Below, piece by piece: positions 25,484-33,779 of a stretch of 64,000 nt of DNA. The notes beneath the pieces are model-generated. The model made no database searches. It had not been told where the DNA came from and saw nothing but the letters and a program-made list of their open reading frames with translations. Numbering within the stretch: the stretch's first letter is position 1; each line of letters opens with the position of its first letter. This stretch comes from Parvibaculum sp046297875. GTDB taxonomy: Bacteria > Pseudomonadota > Alphaproteobacteria > Parvibaculales > Parvibaculaceae. The position numbers were made by a program, and so were the translations under genes. Location: positions 1,240,001 to 1,304,000 of the forward strand of contig NZ_JBKBHD010000001.1 of the NCBI RefSeq assembly GCF_046297875.1. The letters are read 5' to 3'.

Positions 25484-26155
25484 ATGCGCCGTTTTCTTGG
25501 CCTCCTCCTCATTCCGGCTTTGCTTGCAGGCACAGCAGCCGCACAGGCTGTCGATGCGCCGCCGTCGCCGCAGACCGTCGTGATCGGACTTGATCTTTCG
25601 AAGAGCAATCCGCTGATCGACGATCCGGCCTACGCGGCGCGCGCCGCACAGCGCCTCACAGGCGAAATCGACAAGCTGCCCGTGCGCTCGCGCATCATGG
25701 TGCGAACCTTCGGGGCTTACGATTCAAGCGCCAATCCGCTCAAGGTCGACGAGGTGATCTCGGCCCGCGCCCGGCCCGAAACCGTGGCCGATGGTGTGGG
25801 CGCGCTTGTCGCCGCCCTGCCGCAGCTCGTGAAGGATGGAAAGCTCAAGGCGCAGGACTGGACCTATATCGTATCCTTCATGGAGACCATGTCGCATCAG
25901 GTCGATTGCGCGGCCGGCGATGTCCGCTTCATCCTGCTTACGGATGGTATCGAGGATTCGACGGTTGCGCGGATGCCGCGCGGCGCTTCGCTGCCGAAGC
26001 CGGAGCCCGTATTCGCCGGATGCGGCGAACTCCTCATGCTCGGTATAGGCCAGGGGGCAGGCAGCCCCGCAGCTACAAAACGGATTCGCGATCAGTGGGA
26101 GAACTGGGCGTCTGCCGCCGGGTTCGATCGTTTCACCGGCCTCTACGACTGGTGA
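25484..26155 (+). CDS. secreted von Willebrand factor A-like protein
   Basis: A 223-residue exported protein with a signal peptide (residues 1-20, AAA/QA cleavage). The mature part is a vWA fold: the MIDAS motif DLSKS at residues 37-41 (in VVIGLDLSKSNP) and the later aspartate in FILLTDGIEDS. Such domains bind ligands through a metal ion. An in-frame GTG at 25475 overlaps the previous stop, but the ATG at 25484 has GGAG at a better distance. Last gene of the three-gene operon. Two cysteines in the C-terminal half may form a disulfide. Specific function unknown. Confidence 0.75.
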   Translation: MRRFLGLLLIPALLAGTAAAQAVDAPPSPQTVVIGLDLSKSNPLIDDPAYAARAAQRLTGEIDKLPVRSRIMVRTFGAYDSSANPLKVDEVISARARPETVADGVGALVAALPQLVKDGKLKAQDWTYIVSFMETMSHQVDCAAGDVRFILLTDGIEDSTVARMPRGASLPKPEPVFAGCGELLMLGIGQGAGSPAATKRIRDQWENWASAAGFDRFTGLYDW

Positions 26156-26232
26156 TTTTCTGCCGGTTTTGACGCAGCGGCAGTGCGGGCGTAGTGTCCG
26201 CGCGCAATTGATACTGCCGCCCGGAAATTCTC

Positions 26233-27183
26233 ATGGAAGTCGCGCTCTCGCTCGTTCTGCCGATCTTCGGCATCATCGCCATCGGCTATGCGGGCGCGCG
26301 CTCGAAACTCATCAGCCAGGCGGGCGTCGACGGGGTCGACACCTATGTCTTCACCTTTGCCATGCCGATCCTGCTGTTCCGCAATCTCGCGGGCACGGAG
26401 TTTCCGTCGTCACTCCCTTGGGGCCTGTGGATTTCCTACTACGGCGCCATGCTCGCCGTCTGGGCCGCAGGTTCGCTGATCGCGCTCTACATTCTGCGGC
26501 GCCCGGTCGCTGACAGCGTCATGCTCGGCTTTGGCTGCGGTCAGGGCAACACGATCATGCTCGGTCTGCCGATCATCCTCACGGGCTTTGGGCCGGAAGC
26601 CGGTACGCCGGTATTCCTGATCCTCGCCTTTCACGGCATCATCCTTTTCACTATCGCCACCTTCCTGCTGGAACTGACCCGCGCGCGCGACGGCGAGGAC
26701 GCACCGAGCTTTGCTGCCATCCTCAAGGAAGGGCTAAGGAACACGGTGCGCAATCCCGTCATCATCGGCATTGCCTGCGGCGTCGTTTACGGCCAGCTCG
26801 GCTTGCCGCTGCCCGGCATTGTCGATACGACGCTTGAGATGGTTGCGCGATCTGCGATCCCCTGCGCGCTGTTCGTGCTCGGCGCCATGCTTACGCGCTA
26901 CAGCATCCGCCGTTCGGTGGGTGCTGCCTCCATCACGACCTTCTTCAAGCTCACGGTTCACCCCGCGCTTGTCTTCGTGATGACGCAATATGTGTTCGGG
27001 CTGGAGCCGCTCTGGGTGACGGCGGCGACGCTGCTCGCCGCCATGCCGACAGGCGTCTATTCCTCGATCCTTGCGAACCGCTATCAGGCGGCGCCGGGCG
27101 CGGCCTCGAGCGCCGTGGTTCTGTCGACGGGCGTCAGCCTGGTCACGCTTACCGTCCTGCTCGGGTGGTTTCTCGGCGGCTAG
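26233..27183 (+). CDS. AEC family transporter
   Basis: A 316-residue membrane protein of the auxin efflux carrier family, which in bacteria exports or imports small carboxylates such as malonate. About ten hydrophobic helices in two five-helix halves; typical motifs are MPILLFRNLAG, GCGQGNTIMLGLPI with a helix-breaking segment, and a second-half NPVIIGIACGVVYG. Substrate unknown. Convergent with the acyltransferase gene, the two overlapping by four bases. Confidence 0.9.
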   Translation: MEVALSLVLPIFGIIAIGYAGARSKLISQAGVDGVDTYVFTFAMPILLFRNLAGTEFPSSLPWGLWISYYGAMLAVWAAGSLIALYILRRPVADSVMLGFGCGQGNTIMLGLPIILTGFGPEAGTPVFLILAFHGIILFTIATFLLELTRARDGEDAPSFAAILKEGLRNTVRNPVIIGIACGVVYGQLGLPLPGIVDTTLEMVARSAIPCALFVLGAMLTRYSIRRSVGAASITTFFKLTVHPALVFVMTQYVFGLEPLWVTAATLLAAMPTGVYSSILANRYQAAPGAASSAVVLSTGVSLVTLTVLLGWFLGG

Positions 27184-28235
27184 TCGCCGCCAGCTGCCAT
27201 CACCACTTTGTGCCTTACGCCGCTCGGCGCCGTCAGGCGGAACATGTCCGGCCGCGTGAAGAGGAAGTCGAGCGGCGTGTTCGTCACGAGCCGGTAGGCG
27301 ATGATCGGCGTGATAACGGCAACCGTCGTGGCGATGAAGGTGATGAGATCACCATTTTCCAGGCCGAGCTTGATGAGTGCCATGCGGGTCGCCGCCATCG
27401 GCAGGAAGAAGGACAGGAAAATGAAGAGCGAGTGCTTGCCAACGAAGGTGAGCGGCGCGGCCAGATTTCGCGATGCCGCGATGGAGACGAGCGTGATCGC
27501 TGCACCAGCGCCCGCAAAGCCCATAAGCAGTTCGATACCGCGAATGTCGACGAGGTGCGAGAAGACGACGGCGGCGAGCGAGGCGAGGAGTACCGCGGAA
27601 AGCGCAATTCCCTTCGCAGGCCATGCGCGCGCCCAATCGGCAAGTTCGAAAACCTGCTTCGCGCCATAGACGCCGAGCACGAACCAGATGAAGCGCCAGG
27701 CGAATTCGTCGATCAGCATCCAGCCCGTGTCGAGGCGCAGGAAATAGAGCGCGGTTGCAAAGAAGATCACGAAGAAGGGGCGCGCGCTGCGCAGCAAGCG
27801 CATGGCGCAAAAGAACATCGCCAGCGAATAGATGAACCAGAGCACCGCGAAAGGCTGGACCGGGATCATCAGGAGGTCGACATATGTCACCGTCCAGGGG
27901 CCGCCGTGAGGAACGACGATCTTCAGACCGATCTGGATGACGGACCAGAGCACATAGAAGTAAGCGAAATGAACGATCTTGCCGTCCACGAACTTGCGCA
28001 GGTCGCCATAGAGCGCCTTCCAGGCGAAGAGGCCAGCGACCAGGAAGAAGAGCGGCATCCGGAACGGTTTGGCGAATTCCGCGATCGTACCGAAGATGGG
28101 AGGCAGATAACCGACGGCATTCTGAACGCCGAAAGTCGTGTGCTCCATGACCACCAGAATGATGGTCAGGCCTTTCGCGGCATCGATCCAGTCGATGCGC
28201 GATTTCGGTACAGAGGGCGTCTCAAGGGTCGCCAT
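27180..28235 (-). CDS. acyltransferase family 3 membrane protein
   Basis: A 351-residue protein with about ten transmembrane helices. The motif RIDWIDAAKGLTIILVVMEH near the N terminus, with the catalytic histidine at the end of helix 1, and PLFFLVAGLF are typical of the Acyl_transf_3 family (OafA/OatA/OpgC relatives), which acylate cell-surface sugars or glucans. The ATG at 28235 is chosen; an in-frame GTG twelve bases upstream is possible. The acceptor cannot be told. Confidence 0.87.
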   Translation of the reverse strand: MATLETPSVPKSRIDWIDAAKGLTIILVVMEHTTFGVQNAVGYLPPIFGTIAEFAKPFRMPLFFLVAGLFAWKALYGDLRKFVDGKIVHFAYFYVLWSVIQIGLKIVVPHGGPWTVTYVDLLMIPVQPFAVLWFIYSLAMFFCAMRLLRSARPFFVIFFATALYFLRLDTGWMLIDEFAWRFIWFVLGVYGAKQVFELADWARAWPAKGIALSAVLLASLAAVVFSHLVDIRGIELLMGFAGAGAAITLVSIAASRNLAAPLTFVGKHSLFIFLSFFLPMAATRMALIKLGLENGDLITFIATTVAVITPIIAYRLVTNTPLDFLFTRPDMFRLTAPSGVRHKVVMAAGGD

Positions 28236-28349
28236 GATGGGCTCCACGGGCTCGAAAAGGCACGGTTTCGTCCCTGAAAGGGATGAAACCGATCATTCGA
28301 ACATCACGAAGCATATTTCGCGCCAGCGTCTTTGCGCGGGTATTCATGG

Positions 28350-29231
28350 TTAAAGGCCGATTAGCCGGCGGATATCGGCTGGTGTCCTTCCCGCCGTGCG
28401 CAATGCGCGCAAACCCATATCCTTCGCGCTTTTGGAAAGGCGCCGCCCGGTATCGTCGCGGATCAACCCGTGGTGGTGATAGCGGGGCTCGGGAAAGCCG
28501 AGCAGCAGCTGCAGGATGCGGTGGATATAAGTCGCGGGAAAGAGATCCTGCCCGCGCGTGACGAGCGTCACGCCCTGCAGCGCATCGTCCGCCGTCACCG
28601 AGAGGTGATAGCTTGTCGGCACGTCCTTGCGCGCGATCACCACATCGCCGAAGAGTTCCGGTTCGATCGGGAGGACCCCCTTGTGCCCCAGAGCACTTGC
28701 GCCTTCTTCGGTAAAGGTGATCGGGCCACCATTGATGCGTTCTGCTTCCGCCTTCGCCTTTTCCATATCGAGCCGCCAGGCATAGGTGCGGCCTTCCCAC
28801 ATCAGCCGGTTCAGGGTCTCGCGCGGAATGTTCTTGTAGATGCCGGGGTAGAGTGGCGCGCCGTCGGGGTCCGCCGGCCAGTTGCGCGGCGCGATACCGC
28901 TTTGCGCGATCGCATCCTGGATTTCCTTGCGTGTCGCAAAGCAGGGATAGACGAGCCCCATCTCGCGCAGCTGTTTCAGGTGGCGCTCATAGCCGGCAAA
29001 ATGTTCCGACTGGCGGCGCACGGGCTCTTCCCATTCGAGACCGAGCCAGCGCAGGTCGTCATAGATCGCCTGCTCATATTCAGGGCGGCAGCGGCCGACA
29101 TCGATATCCTCGATACGCAGCAGAAAGCGCCCGTCCAGCCGCTTCGCCATTTCAAAGGCGAAGAGCGCGGAATAGGCATGTCCGAGATGGAGCCATCCAT
29201 TCGGGCTCGGGGCGAAGCGGAGCACCTGCAT
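28350..29231 (-). CDS. gluQ: glutamyl-Q tRNA(Asp) synthetase
   Basis: Attaches glutamate to queuosine at position 34 of tRNA(Asp). The 293-residue protein is a class I catalytic domain without anticodon-binding domain. It starts LRFAPSPNGWLHLGHAYSA (HIGH-type motif HLGH), has LRIEDIDVGRCRPEY, and ends with the KMSKS-type loop RLSKSAKD. Only one cysteine of the usual zinc site is evident (YPCFATRKE), as in several alphaproteobacterial members. Flanked by an acyltransferase downstream and a divergent esterase. Confidence 0.94.
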   Translation of the reverse strand: MQVLRFAPSPNGWLHLGHAYSALFAFEMAKRLDGRFLLRIEDIDVGRCRPEYEQAIYDDLRWLGLEWEEPVRRQSEHFAGYERHLKQLREMGLVYPCFATRKEIQDAIAQSGIAPRNWPADPDGAPLYPGIYKNIPRETLNRLMWEGRTYAWRLDMEKAKAEAERINGGPITFTEEGASALGHKGVLPIEPELFGDVVIARKDVPTSYHLSVTADDALQGVTLVTRGQDLFPATYIHRILQLLLGFPEPRYHHHGLIRDDTGRRLSKSAKDMGLRALRTAGRTPADIRRLIGL

Positions 29232-29319
29232 CCCGCTTTTTCATCCTGCGTTAAACTGCTGATAGGGTGGTGCGAATTGATAGCGCGCGGCGCGGCGCCG
29301 CGAAAGGGGAGAGCGAGAG

Positions 29320-29982
29320 ATGAGCCTGACGGGACCGATGGTGGCGGCGGCAAGCGGCAAGGCAAAACAGCTTGTGATCCTCTGTCATGGCTATGGTTCG
29401 GACGGCAACGATCTCATCGCGCTCGCGCCTTTCTGGCAGGCGCTTCTGCCGGATGCGGATTTCATTGCGCCCAATGCGCCGGAGCGTTGCGACGGCAGCC
29501 CGATGGGCTATCAATGGTTCCCCATCACGAGGCTCGATCCGTCGGAGATAGCCGCGGGTGTTTCGGGCGCTTCGACTGTCCTTGAAGCCTTCATTTCGGG
29601 GCAACTCGCCGCACGGGGGCTCGATGCCTCCCAGCTTGCGCTGGTCGGTTTCAGCCAGGGCACGATGATGGCGCTCCATGTCGGGCTTCGCATGGGCATG
29701 CCGCCTGCCTGCATCGTCGGTTTTTCCGGCGCGCTCGCCATGCCCGAGCGCCTGCCGCAGGACATCCGGTGCCGCCCTCCGGTGCTGCTGGTTCATGGCG
29801 AGGTGGATGACATGCTGCCCGTCACACGCATGTATATGGCGGTGCGGGCGCTCGGGGCGGCGGAGGTGCCCGTCGAATGGCATGTCTCGCCGGGCCTTGG
29901 CCACAGTATCGACCAGACGGGGCTTGAACTCGGCGGTCGCTTCATCTCGGATGCCTTTGCCGGGCGTCTCGCCGGTCCATGA
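29320..29982 (+). CDS. phospholipase/carboxylesterase-type alpha/beta hydrolase
   Basis: A 220-residue cytosolic hydrolase. The oxyanion region is LVILCHGYGSDGND, the nucleophile serine lies in GFSQG, the acid aspartate in HGEVDDMLPV and the base histidine in GLGHSID, the complete triad of the Abhydrolase_2 group (acyl-protein thioesterase/YpfH-like). It hydrolyses carboxylic esters or thioesters; the natural substrate is unknown. Divergent from gluQ. Confidence 0.9.
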   Translation: MSLTGPMVAAASGKAKQLVILCHGYGSDGNDLIALAPFWQALLPDADFIAPNAPERCDGSPMGYQWFPITRLDPSEIAAGVSGASTVLEAFISGQLAARGLDASQLALVGFSQGTMMALHVGLRMGMPPACIVGFSGALAMPERLPQDIRCRPPVLLVHGEVDDMLPVTRMYMAVRALGAAEVPVEWHVSPGLGHSIDQTGLELGGRFISDAFAGRLAGP

Positions 29983-30012
29983 CTGGCAGCTTCACAAACC
30001 CGTCGCACCATA

Positions 30013-30058
30013 TATAGTAATCTCAGGTCTGAAGGAGGCCTGCCGTTGTTGGCGGCCT
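30013..30058 (+). other. possible promoter and leader stem-loop before HNH gene
   Basis: TATAGT at 30013-30018 resembles a -10 box. Downstream, AGGCC-t-GCC (30036-30044) pairs with GGC-GGCCT (30051-30058) around a 6-base loop with one bulged base. If the promoter is real, the hairpin lies in the 5-prime leader 20 bases before the GTG start; otherwise it may be a weak terminator of the esterase gene. Confidence 0.35.
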
Positions 30059-30077
30059 TCGGCTTCAGGAGGGTGGC

Positions 30078-30638
30078 GTGCACGGATCGTTTGCCACGCC
30101 GGATGCGTGTCCGGCCCTTGTGTTGAATGCGGATTACAGGCCGCTCAGCTATTACCCTCTCTCGCTCTGGTCATGGCAGGACACGATCAAGGCCGTTTGC
30201 CTCGATCGCGTGAACATCGTTTCGTCCTACGACACGCTGGTGCGCTCGCCCAATTTCGAAATGCGGCTGCCGAGCGTGGTCTCGCTCAAATCCTATGTGA
30301 AACCCGCGCGCTTTCCCGCCTTCACGCGATTCAACCTGTTCCTGCGTGACCGTTTCACCTGCCAATATTGCGGCGCGCGGCACGAACTCACCTTCGATCA
30401 TGTGATCCCGCGCTCGCGCGGCGGGCAGACGACATGGGAAAATGTCGTGACGGCCTGCGCCCCCTGCAATCTCAGGAAGGGCGGCAAGATGCCGAAGCAG
30501 GCGGAGATGTTTCCGATGCAGGCGCCCTATCGTCCCTCGGTCGGCGATCTGCACAAGAATGGCCGGGCCTTCCCGCCAAACTATCTGCATGAAAGCTGGC
30601 AGGACTATCTCTACTGGGACAGCGAACTGGAGCCGTAA
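30078..30638 (+). CDS. HNH endonuclease family protein
   Basis: A 186-residue protein with a C-terminal HNH domain: zinc cysteines in CQYCG and CAPCN, the catalytic motif FDHVIPRSRGGQTTWENVVTAC, and N-terminal ALVLNADYRPLSYYPLSLWSWQDTIKAV typical of a widespread chromosomal subgroup. Starts at GTG 30078, preceded by AGGAGGG. These orphan HNH proteins are found across alphaproteobacteria without restriction partners; DNA repair or processing is possible but unproven. No methylase or mobile element is adjacent. Confidence 0.9.
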   Translation: MHGSFATPDACPALVLNADYRPLSYYPLSLWSWQDTIKAVCLDRVNIVSSYDTLVRSPNFEMRLPSVVSLKSYVKPARFPAFTRFNLFLRDRFTCQYCGARHELTFDHVIPRSRGGQTTWENVVTACAPCNLRKGGKMPKQAEMFPMQAPYRPSVGDLHKNGRAFPPNYLHESWQDYLYWDSELEP

Positions 30639-30640
30639 GC

Positions 30641-31228
30641 TCAAGCTTTCTCGGAAATCCTGATCGCGAGGCGGCAGGCAGCCTTGATCGCTCCGGACAA
30701 CAGCGGATAGGCGGGCGCTTCCTTCGCGCCGGACGCTATCGCTTCATCGCGATGCTCGATTTCCTCAAGCCGGAATTTCTCGATCGTGTCGCGCAGCGGC
30801 TTTTCTTCCGTGCCGAGCTGGTCGAGCCGTTCGACCTGCGAGCGGTAATGCTCGTCGATCACTTCTTCCACCGCCGCCGTGCAGGCATGGGCAGCCTTTT
30901 CGCCGAGGAGCGCTGTCGCCGCACCGAGCGCGAAACCGGCGACATGCCAGACCGGCGCAAAGGCCGTCGGGCGGACGCCGTACTCATTCGCGATCTCGTT
31001 GAAGCGGGCGAGGTGCACTTCCTCGTCCTTCGCCATGTGTTCGAGTTTCGCGACAAGCTCTTCCTTGCCCGGCACATTGCGCAGCACGGCAAGCTGGCCC
31101 GCATAGATGCGCACGGCGCCATATTCGCCCGCATGATCGACGCGGATCATTTTCTCGATTTCCGATGCGCGCGCGCGGCCGGGCTGTGCCGACAGGCGGG
31201 CGGTGGTGCTTTCCGTGTCGCCGCTCAT
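30641..31228 (-). CDS. coq7: demethoxyubiquinone hydroxylase
   Basis: Di-iron monooxygenase of ubiquinone synthesis that hydroxylates the benzoquinone ring at C6 before the final methylation. 195 residues; iron ligands are visible as E and ExxH repeats: VDHAGEYGAVRIY, EHMAKDEEVHLARF, EEVIDEHY and EEIEHRDEA. An in-frame GTG three bases upstream overlaps the dsbB stop and is an alternative start. Coupled to dsbB (overlapping stop and start). coq4 of the same pathway is 14 kb away. Confidence 0.95.
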   Translation of the reverse strand: MSGDTESTTARLSAQPGRARASEIEKMIRVDHAGEYGAVRIYAGQLAVLRNVPGKEELVAKLEHMAKDEEVHLARFNEIANEYGVRPTAFAPVWHVAGFALGAATALLGEKAAHACTAAVEEVIDEHYRSQVERLDQLGTEEKPLRDTIEKFRLEEIEHRDEAIASGAKEAPAYPLLSGAIKAACRLAIRISEKA

Positions 31229-31752
31229 CACACTTCTCCCCTGCTCTCACGGAAATAGCGCCAGAGCGGCAGCGCGGAAAGAGCTACCAGTGCGAGCGTT
31301 ATCAGAAAATTGAAACCGGCCAGCGAAATGCCGAACAGCGTCCATGCCGCCTCGTCGCAACGTGGCGGCTTCACGCCCCGGTCGAGCGCCGATTGCATTT
31401 CCTGCAGAGAACCGGCGATGGAGCCGCCCACTGAGGCGCAGTCTTCGGGCCCAGCCCACCAGCCATATTCGACGCCCATGTGGTGGAAGGAAATGCCCGC
31501 CCCCCAGAGATAGAGCGCCGCGCAAAGGCCAAGGAAGAAAAGCACCAGGATGCCGATATTCGCCTCGCGCGACAGGATCCCGGCGATCAGCGCCGCGCCC
31601 ATGGCATAATAATGCGGCTGGCGCCCGTCCAGGCAAAGCGCGCAAGGGATATAGCCCAGCACATGCTCGAAGAACAGCGCGCCGCCGATTGTCGCGGCAC
31701 TTGCGGCGAGCAATATCCAGGGAATGACGTTCGAGGGCAGGCGGTCCAGCAT
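31228..31752 (-). CDS. dsbB: disulfide bond formation protein B
   Basis: Inner-membrane quinone reductase that reoxidises DsbA. 174 residues with four transmembrane helices. The first periplasmic loop carries the redox pair PCALC; the second holds a cysteine in AGPEDCASV and a further one in KPPRCDEAAW. The ATG at 31752 is chosen; an in-frame TTG twelve bases upstream is possible. It uses ubiquinone, and is coupled to coq7 of ubiquinone synthesis. No dsbA is in the window. Confidence 0.9.
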   Translation of the reverse strand: MLDRLPSNVIPWILLAASAATIGGALFFEHVLGYIPCALCLDGRQPHYYAMGAALIAGILSREANIGILVLFFLGLCAALYLWGAGISFHHMGVEYGWWAGPEDCASVGGSIAGSLQEMQSALDRGVKPPRCDEAAWTLFGISLAGFNFLITLALVALSALPLWRYFRESRGEV

Positions 31753-31932
31753 GGCGATATTCAATCATGGCGGGCACGGGCTTGTCCCGTGGCCCTTGGT
31801 CGCGTTGCAGCTTTGCCATCATAGTGAAACATTCGTCTCAAGAAAGCTCGCGCGCGCAAATTTCAGATGCGGGAAGCGCTAGTTTTTCCCTATGCTCTGC
31901 GCGCTCGAGGGCGTTTCTGGGAGGGGATGGGC

Positions 31933-32307
31933 ATGAGTTCGGAAGCGGGGCAGTCGATCCTCCTTGTCGAGGACGACAAGCTTGTGGGTGCGGCACTGAA
32001 GGAGATGCTCGGCGCGCTTGGCTATCGCGTGATCGACGTGGAAGACGGGAAGTCCGCGACCGATATCATCGAGAGCGCCTCGCCGATCGACGTACTGCTG
32101 ACCGATCTGGCGCTGCCGGGTTCCATTTCAGGCATTTCGGTCGTGAAAAGTGCGGCTGCGCACAGGCCGGGCATCCGCAAGGTGCTGATGTCTGGCTTCC
32201 TGACCGGAGAAAGTGCGAGTGAGGTCAATCATCTTTCCGATGTGACGCTGTTGCCCAAACCCTTCACGCTGCGCCAGCTCCGGGATGCGCTGCAGGGCGT
32301 TTCCTGA
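31933..32307 (+). CDS. single-domain response regulator
   Basis: A 124-residue CheY-like receiver without output domain. Acidic pocket EDD at 13-15, phospho-acceptor D58 (in VLLTDLALPG), the conserved T/S replaced region VLMSGF and the lysine in LLPKPF. The start at 31933 is preferred because GAGGGG lies 6 bases upstream. No kinase is directly adjacent; the gene stands at the left end of the signalling island. Confidence 0.88.
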   Translation: MSSEAGQSILLVEDDKLVGAALKEMLGALGYRVIDVEDGKSATDIIESASPIDVLLTDLALPGSISGISVVKSAAAHRPGIRKVLMSGFLTGESASEVNHLSDVTLLPKPFTLRQLRDALQGVS

Positions 32308-32317
32308 TCCGCTTCTC

Positions 32318-33076
32318 TCAGAAATTTCCGGCGAGGAATTCCACCGGGTCTGCCTTGCCCTTGCGTGGCCTGATTTCGAGATAGAGCAGGGCGTCCGCCT
32401 CCGTCGTGAACATGCTTGTCAGGGCTTCAAGCTTGCGCGCGCCGGCGGAACCCAACGTCGTGCCCCTGCCGATCTTTTCGCCGCGCGACACCTGCAATTC
32501 TTCGAAGCCGGCCAGCACGATGTGGTTTCCCGCCATGTCGAGCAGGATCACCGTGCCGCCATAGCCCGCGAAGGTGCCGGCAAAGACCACTTCGCCCGCA
32601 AGGGGGCTCTCGATCCGGCAGAGCGGCGGCACCGCAAAGGCGACGCGTGCGTCACGATTTTCCGCCTCGACGGCATAGTAGAGCCCGCCACTGCGGGAGA
32701 GCCGTTCCTTGCCCTGCAGAAAATATGATGCGTCGCGCAAGCAGGGCGGCTGCGGCCGCGCAACGGGAAGGATCAGCCTTGCGGCGGTTTGAACCGTTGC
32801 AAGCATGCGCGGCGGTGCGGTTTCCAAGGGTCGAGCAAGCGGCCGCGGTGTACGCGCAGGCACCTTGTCCACAGTTCCCCGTTCGGTCAGCGGCGTACTT
32901 GCATGCAGCACGGCGAGAAAATCTTCGCAGCCGGGCAGGACGCGCAAGTCACTCGAAGCGGTGCGAAGGCAGTCGGCGAGATTGTCGGGCCGGGCCGCAG
33001 CCGTGCCCGCCGTTCCCGCTGCAGCAAACCCAGTCAGCAGCAAAAGCAAAAACAGGGCCCGGCGTCCTGATTTCAA
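32318..33076 (-). CDS. exported LytM/M23-like protein lacking the zinc ligands
   Basis: A 252-residue periplasmic protein with a signal peptide (residues 1-28). The C-terminal half resembles the LytM fold of EnvC/M23 peptidases: SPLAGEVVFAGTFAGYGGTVILLDMAGNHIVLAGF, then GEKIGRGTTLGSAG and LLYLEIRPRKGKADPVEFL. The HxxxD and HxH zinc ligands are missing, as in the amidase activators EnvC and NlpD. So it more likely regulates a cell-wall amidase than cuts peptidoglycan. Its start overlaps the stop of an upstream response regulator gene by four bases, an unusual pairing. Confidence 0.75.
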   Translation of the reverse strand: MKSGRRALFLLLLLTGFAAAGTAGTAAARPDNLADCLRTASSDLRVLPGCEDFLAVLHASTPLTERGTVDKVPARTPRPLARPLETAPPRMLATVQTAARLILPVARPQPPCLRDASYFLQGKERLSRSGGLYYAVEAENRDARVAFAVPPLCRIESPLAGEVVFAGTFAGYGGTVILLDMAGNHIVLAGFEELQVSRGEKIGRGTTLGSAGARKLEALTSMFTTEADALLYLEIRPRKGKADPVEFLAGNF

Positions 33077-33498
33077 CCCGCCAGTCTCCGGCTGCTTACC
33101 CAGCCGGTATGCGTCCGCCCGAGTGCGTTATAGAGGGCTGCCGCAAAATCCTTCCGGGTGAAAGGTTTGGCAAGCGTCACCGTCGCACCCAGCATTTCGG
33201 CGCTGCGCAGCGAGTTGAATTCGGGCAGAAGAACGCTTCCGCCGGACATGGCTATAACGGGCAGGAATGGCAGGTTTTTCCGGGCGTATCGCACCAGCTC
33301 GATGCCGTCGCCGTCCGGCATGAAAATATCGGTGACGAGCAGGTCCGGCGTCCATTCCTGCAGCATTTCAACGGCGGCCGCGCCGTTCCTGGCCTCCACA
33401 ACTTCAAGCCCCGCGGCCTTGAGAAACTCACAGACGATGAAACGTACGCCGACATCGTCATCCGCAACCAGTACAGTACACATTTCGCTCTCCGTCAT
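33073..33498 (-). CDS. single-domain response regulator coupled to LytM-like gene
   Basis: A 141-residue CheY-like receiver: acidic pocket ADDD at 12-15, phospho-acceptor D57 (in LLVTDIFMPDGDG), VIAMSGG and the lysine in TLAKPF. A 15-residue tail follows the receiver. Overlaps the LytM-like gene by four bases (ATGA). The upstream 281 bases contain repeated CGTATG elements and the divergent sensor gene. Confidence 0.88.
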   Translation of the reverse strand: MTESEMCTVLVADDDVGVRFIVCEFLKAAGLEVVEARNGAAAVEMLQEWTPDLLVTDIFMPDGDGIELVRYARKNLPFLPVIAMSGGSVLLPEFNSLRSAEMLGATVTLAKPFTRKDFAAALYNALGRTHTGWVSSRRLAG

Positions 33499-33581
33499 TT
33501 CTCGAGCGTCCCCTGAAATTCACCGTAGCGGCGGATTGCCTCGACTGCTTGTGTGATTCGGTCGGTTTTCAACGATCTATT

Positions 33582-33653
33582 CGTATGGTGACGACATACG
33601 TTCGTATGTATCCACTATACGGACGGCGATACGCCGTTCTCCGTGTACATACG
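33582..33653. repeat. cluster of CGTATG elements and a perfect palindrome
   Basis: CGTATG occurs at 33582-33587 and 33603-33608, and its reverse complement CATACG at 33595-33600 and 33648-33653. Between them ACGGCG-ATA-CGCCGT (33623-33637) is a perfect inverted repeat. All lie in the gap between a response regulator gene (minus) and a sensor gene (plus). A multi-site regulator-binding region is the simplest reading. Confidence 0.55.
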
Positions 33654-33779
33654 TTTCCGGGGGGGGTACGATTCAGGCGTTCTTAACCGTGCAAGCCGTC
33701 TTGTGAAGCGCAGTACGGCGCAGGTTTTCCGGCATTGAAATTCCTTGCGCGCCAGCACCAGAAACAGGAGCACATCCAG

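Noticed and set aside
28347..28361. TTAA-N7-TTAG, a near CtrA box.
   Set aside because: It overlaps the gluQ stop codon, one base is off consensus, and no gene starts next to it.
30078..30638. HNH protein as part of a restriction or phage-defence system.
   Set aside because: No methylase, helicase or other defence gene is adjacent, and the N-terminal motif is that of a common chromosomal orphan group.
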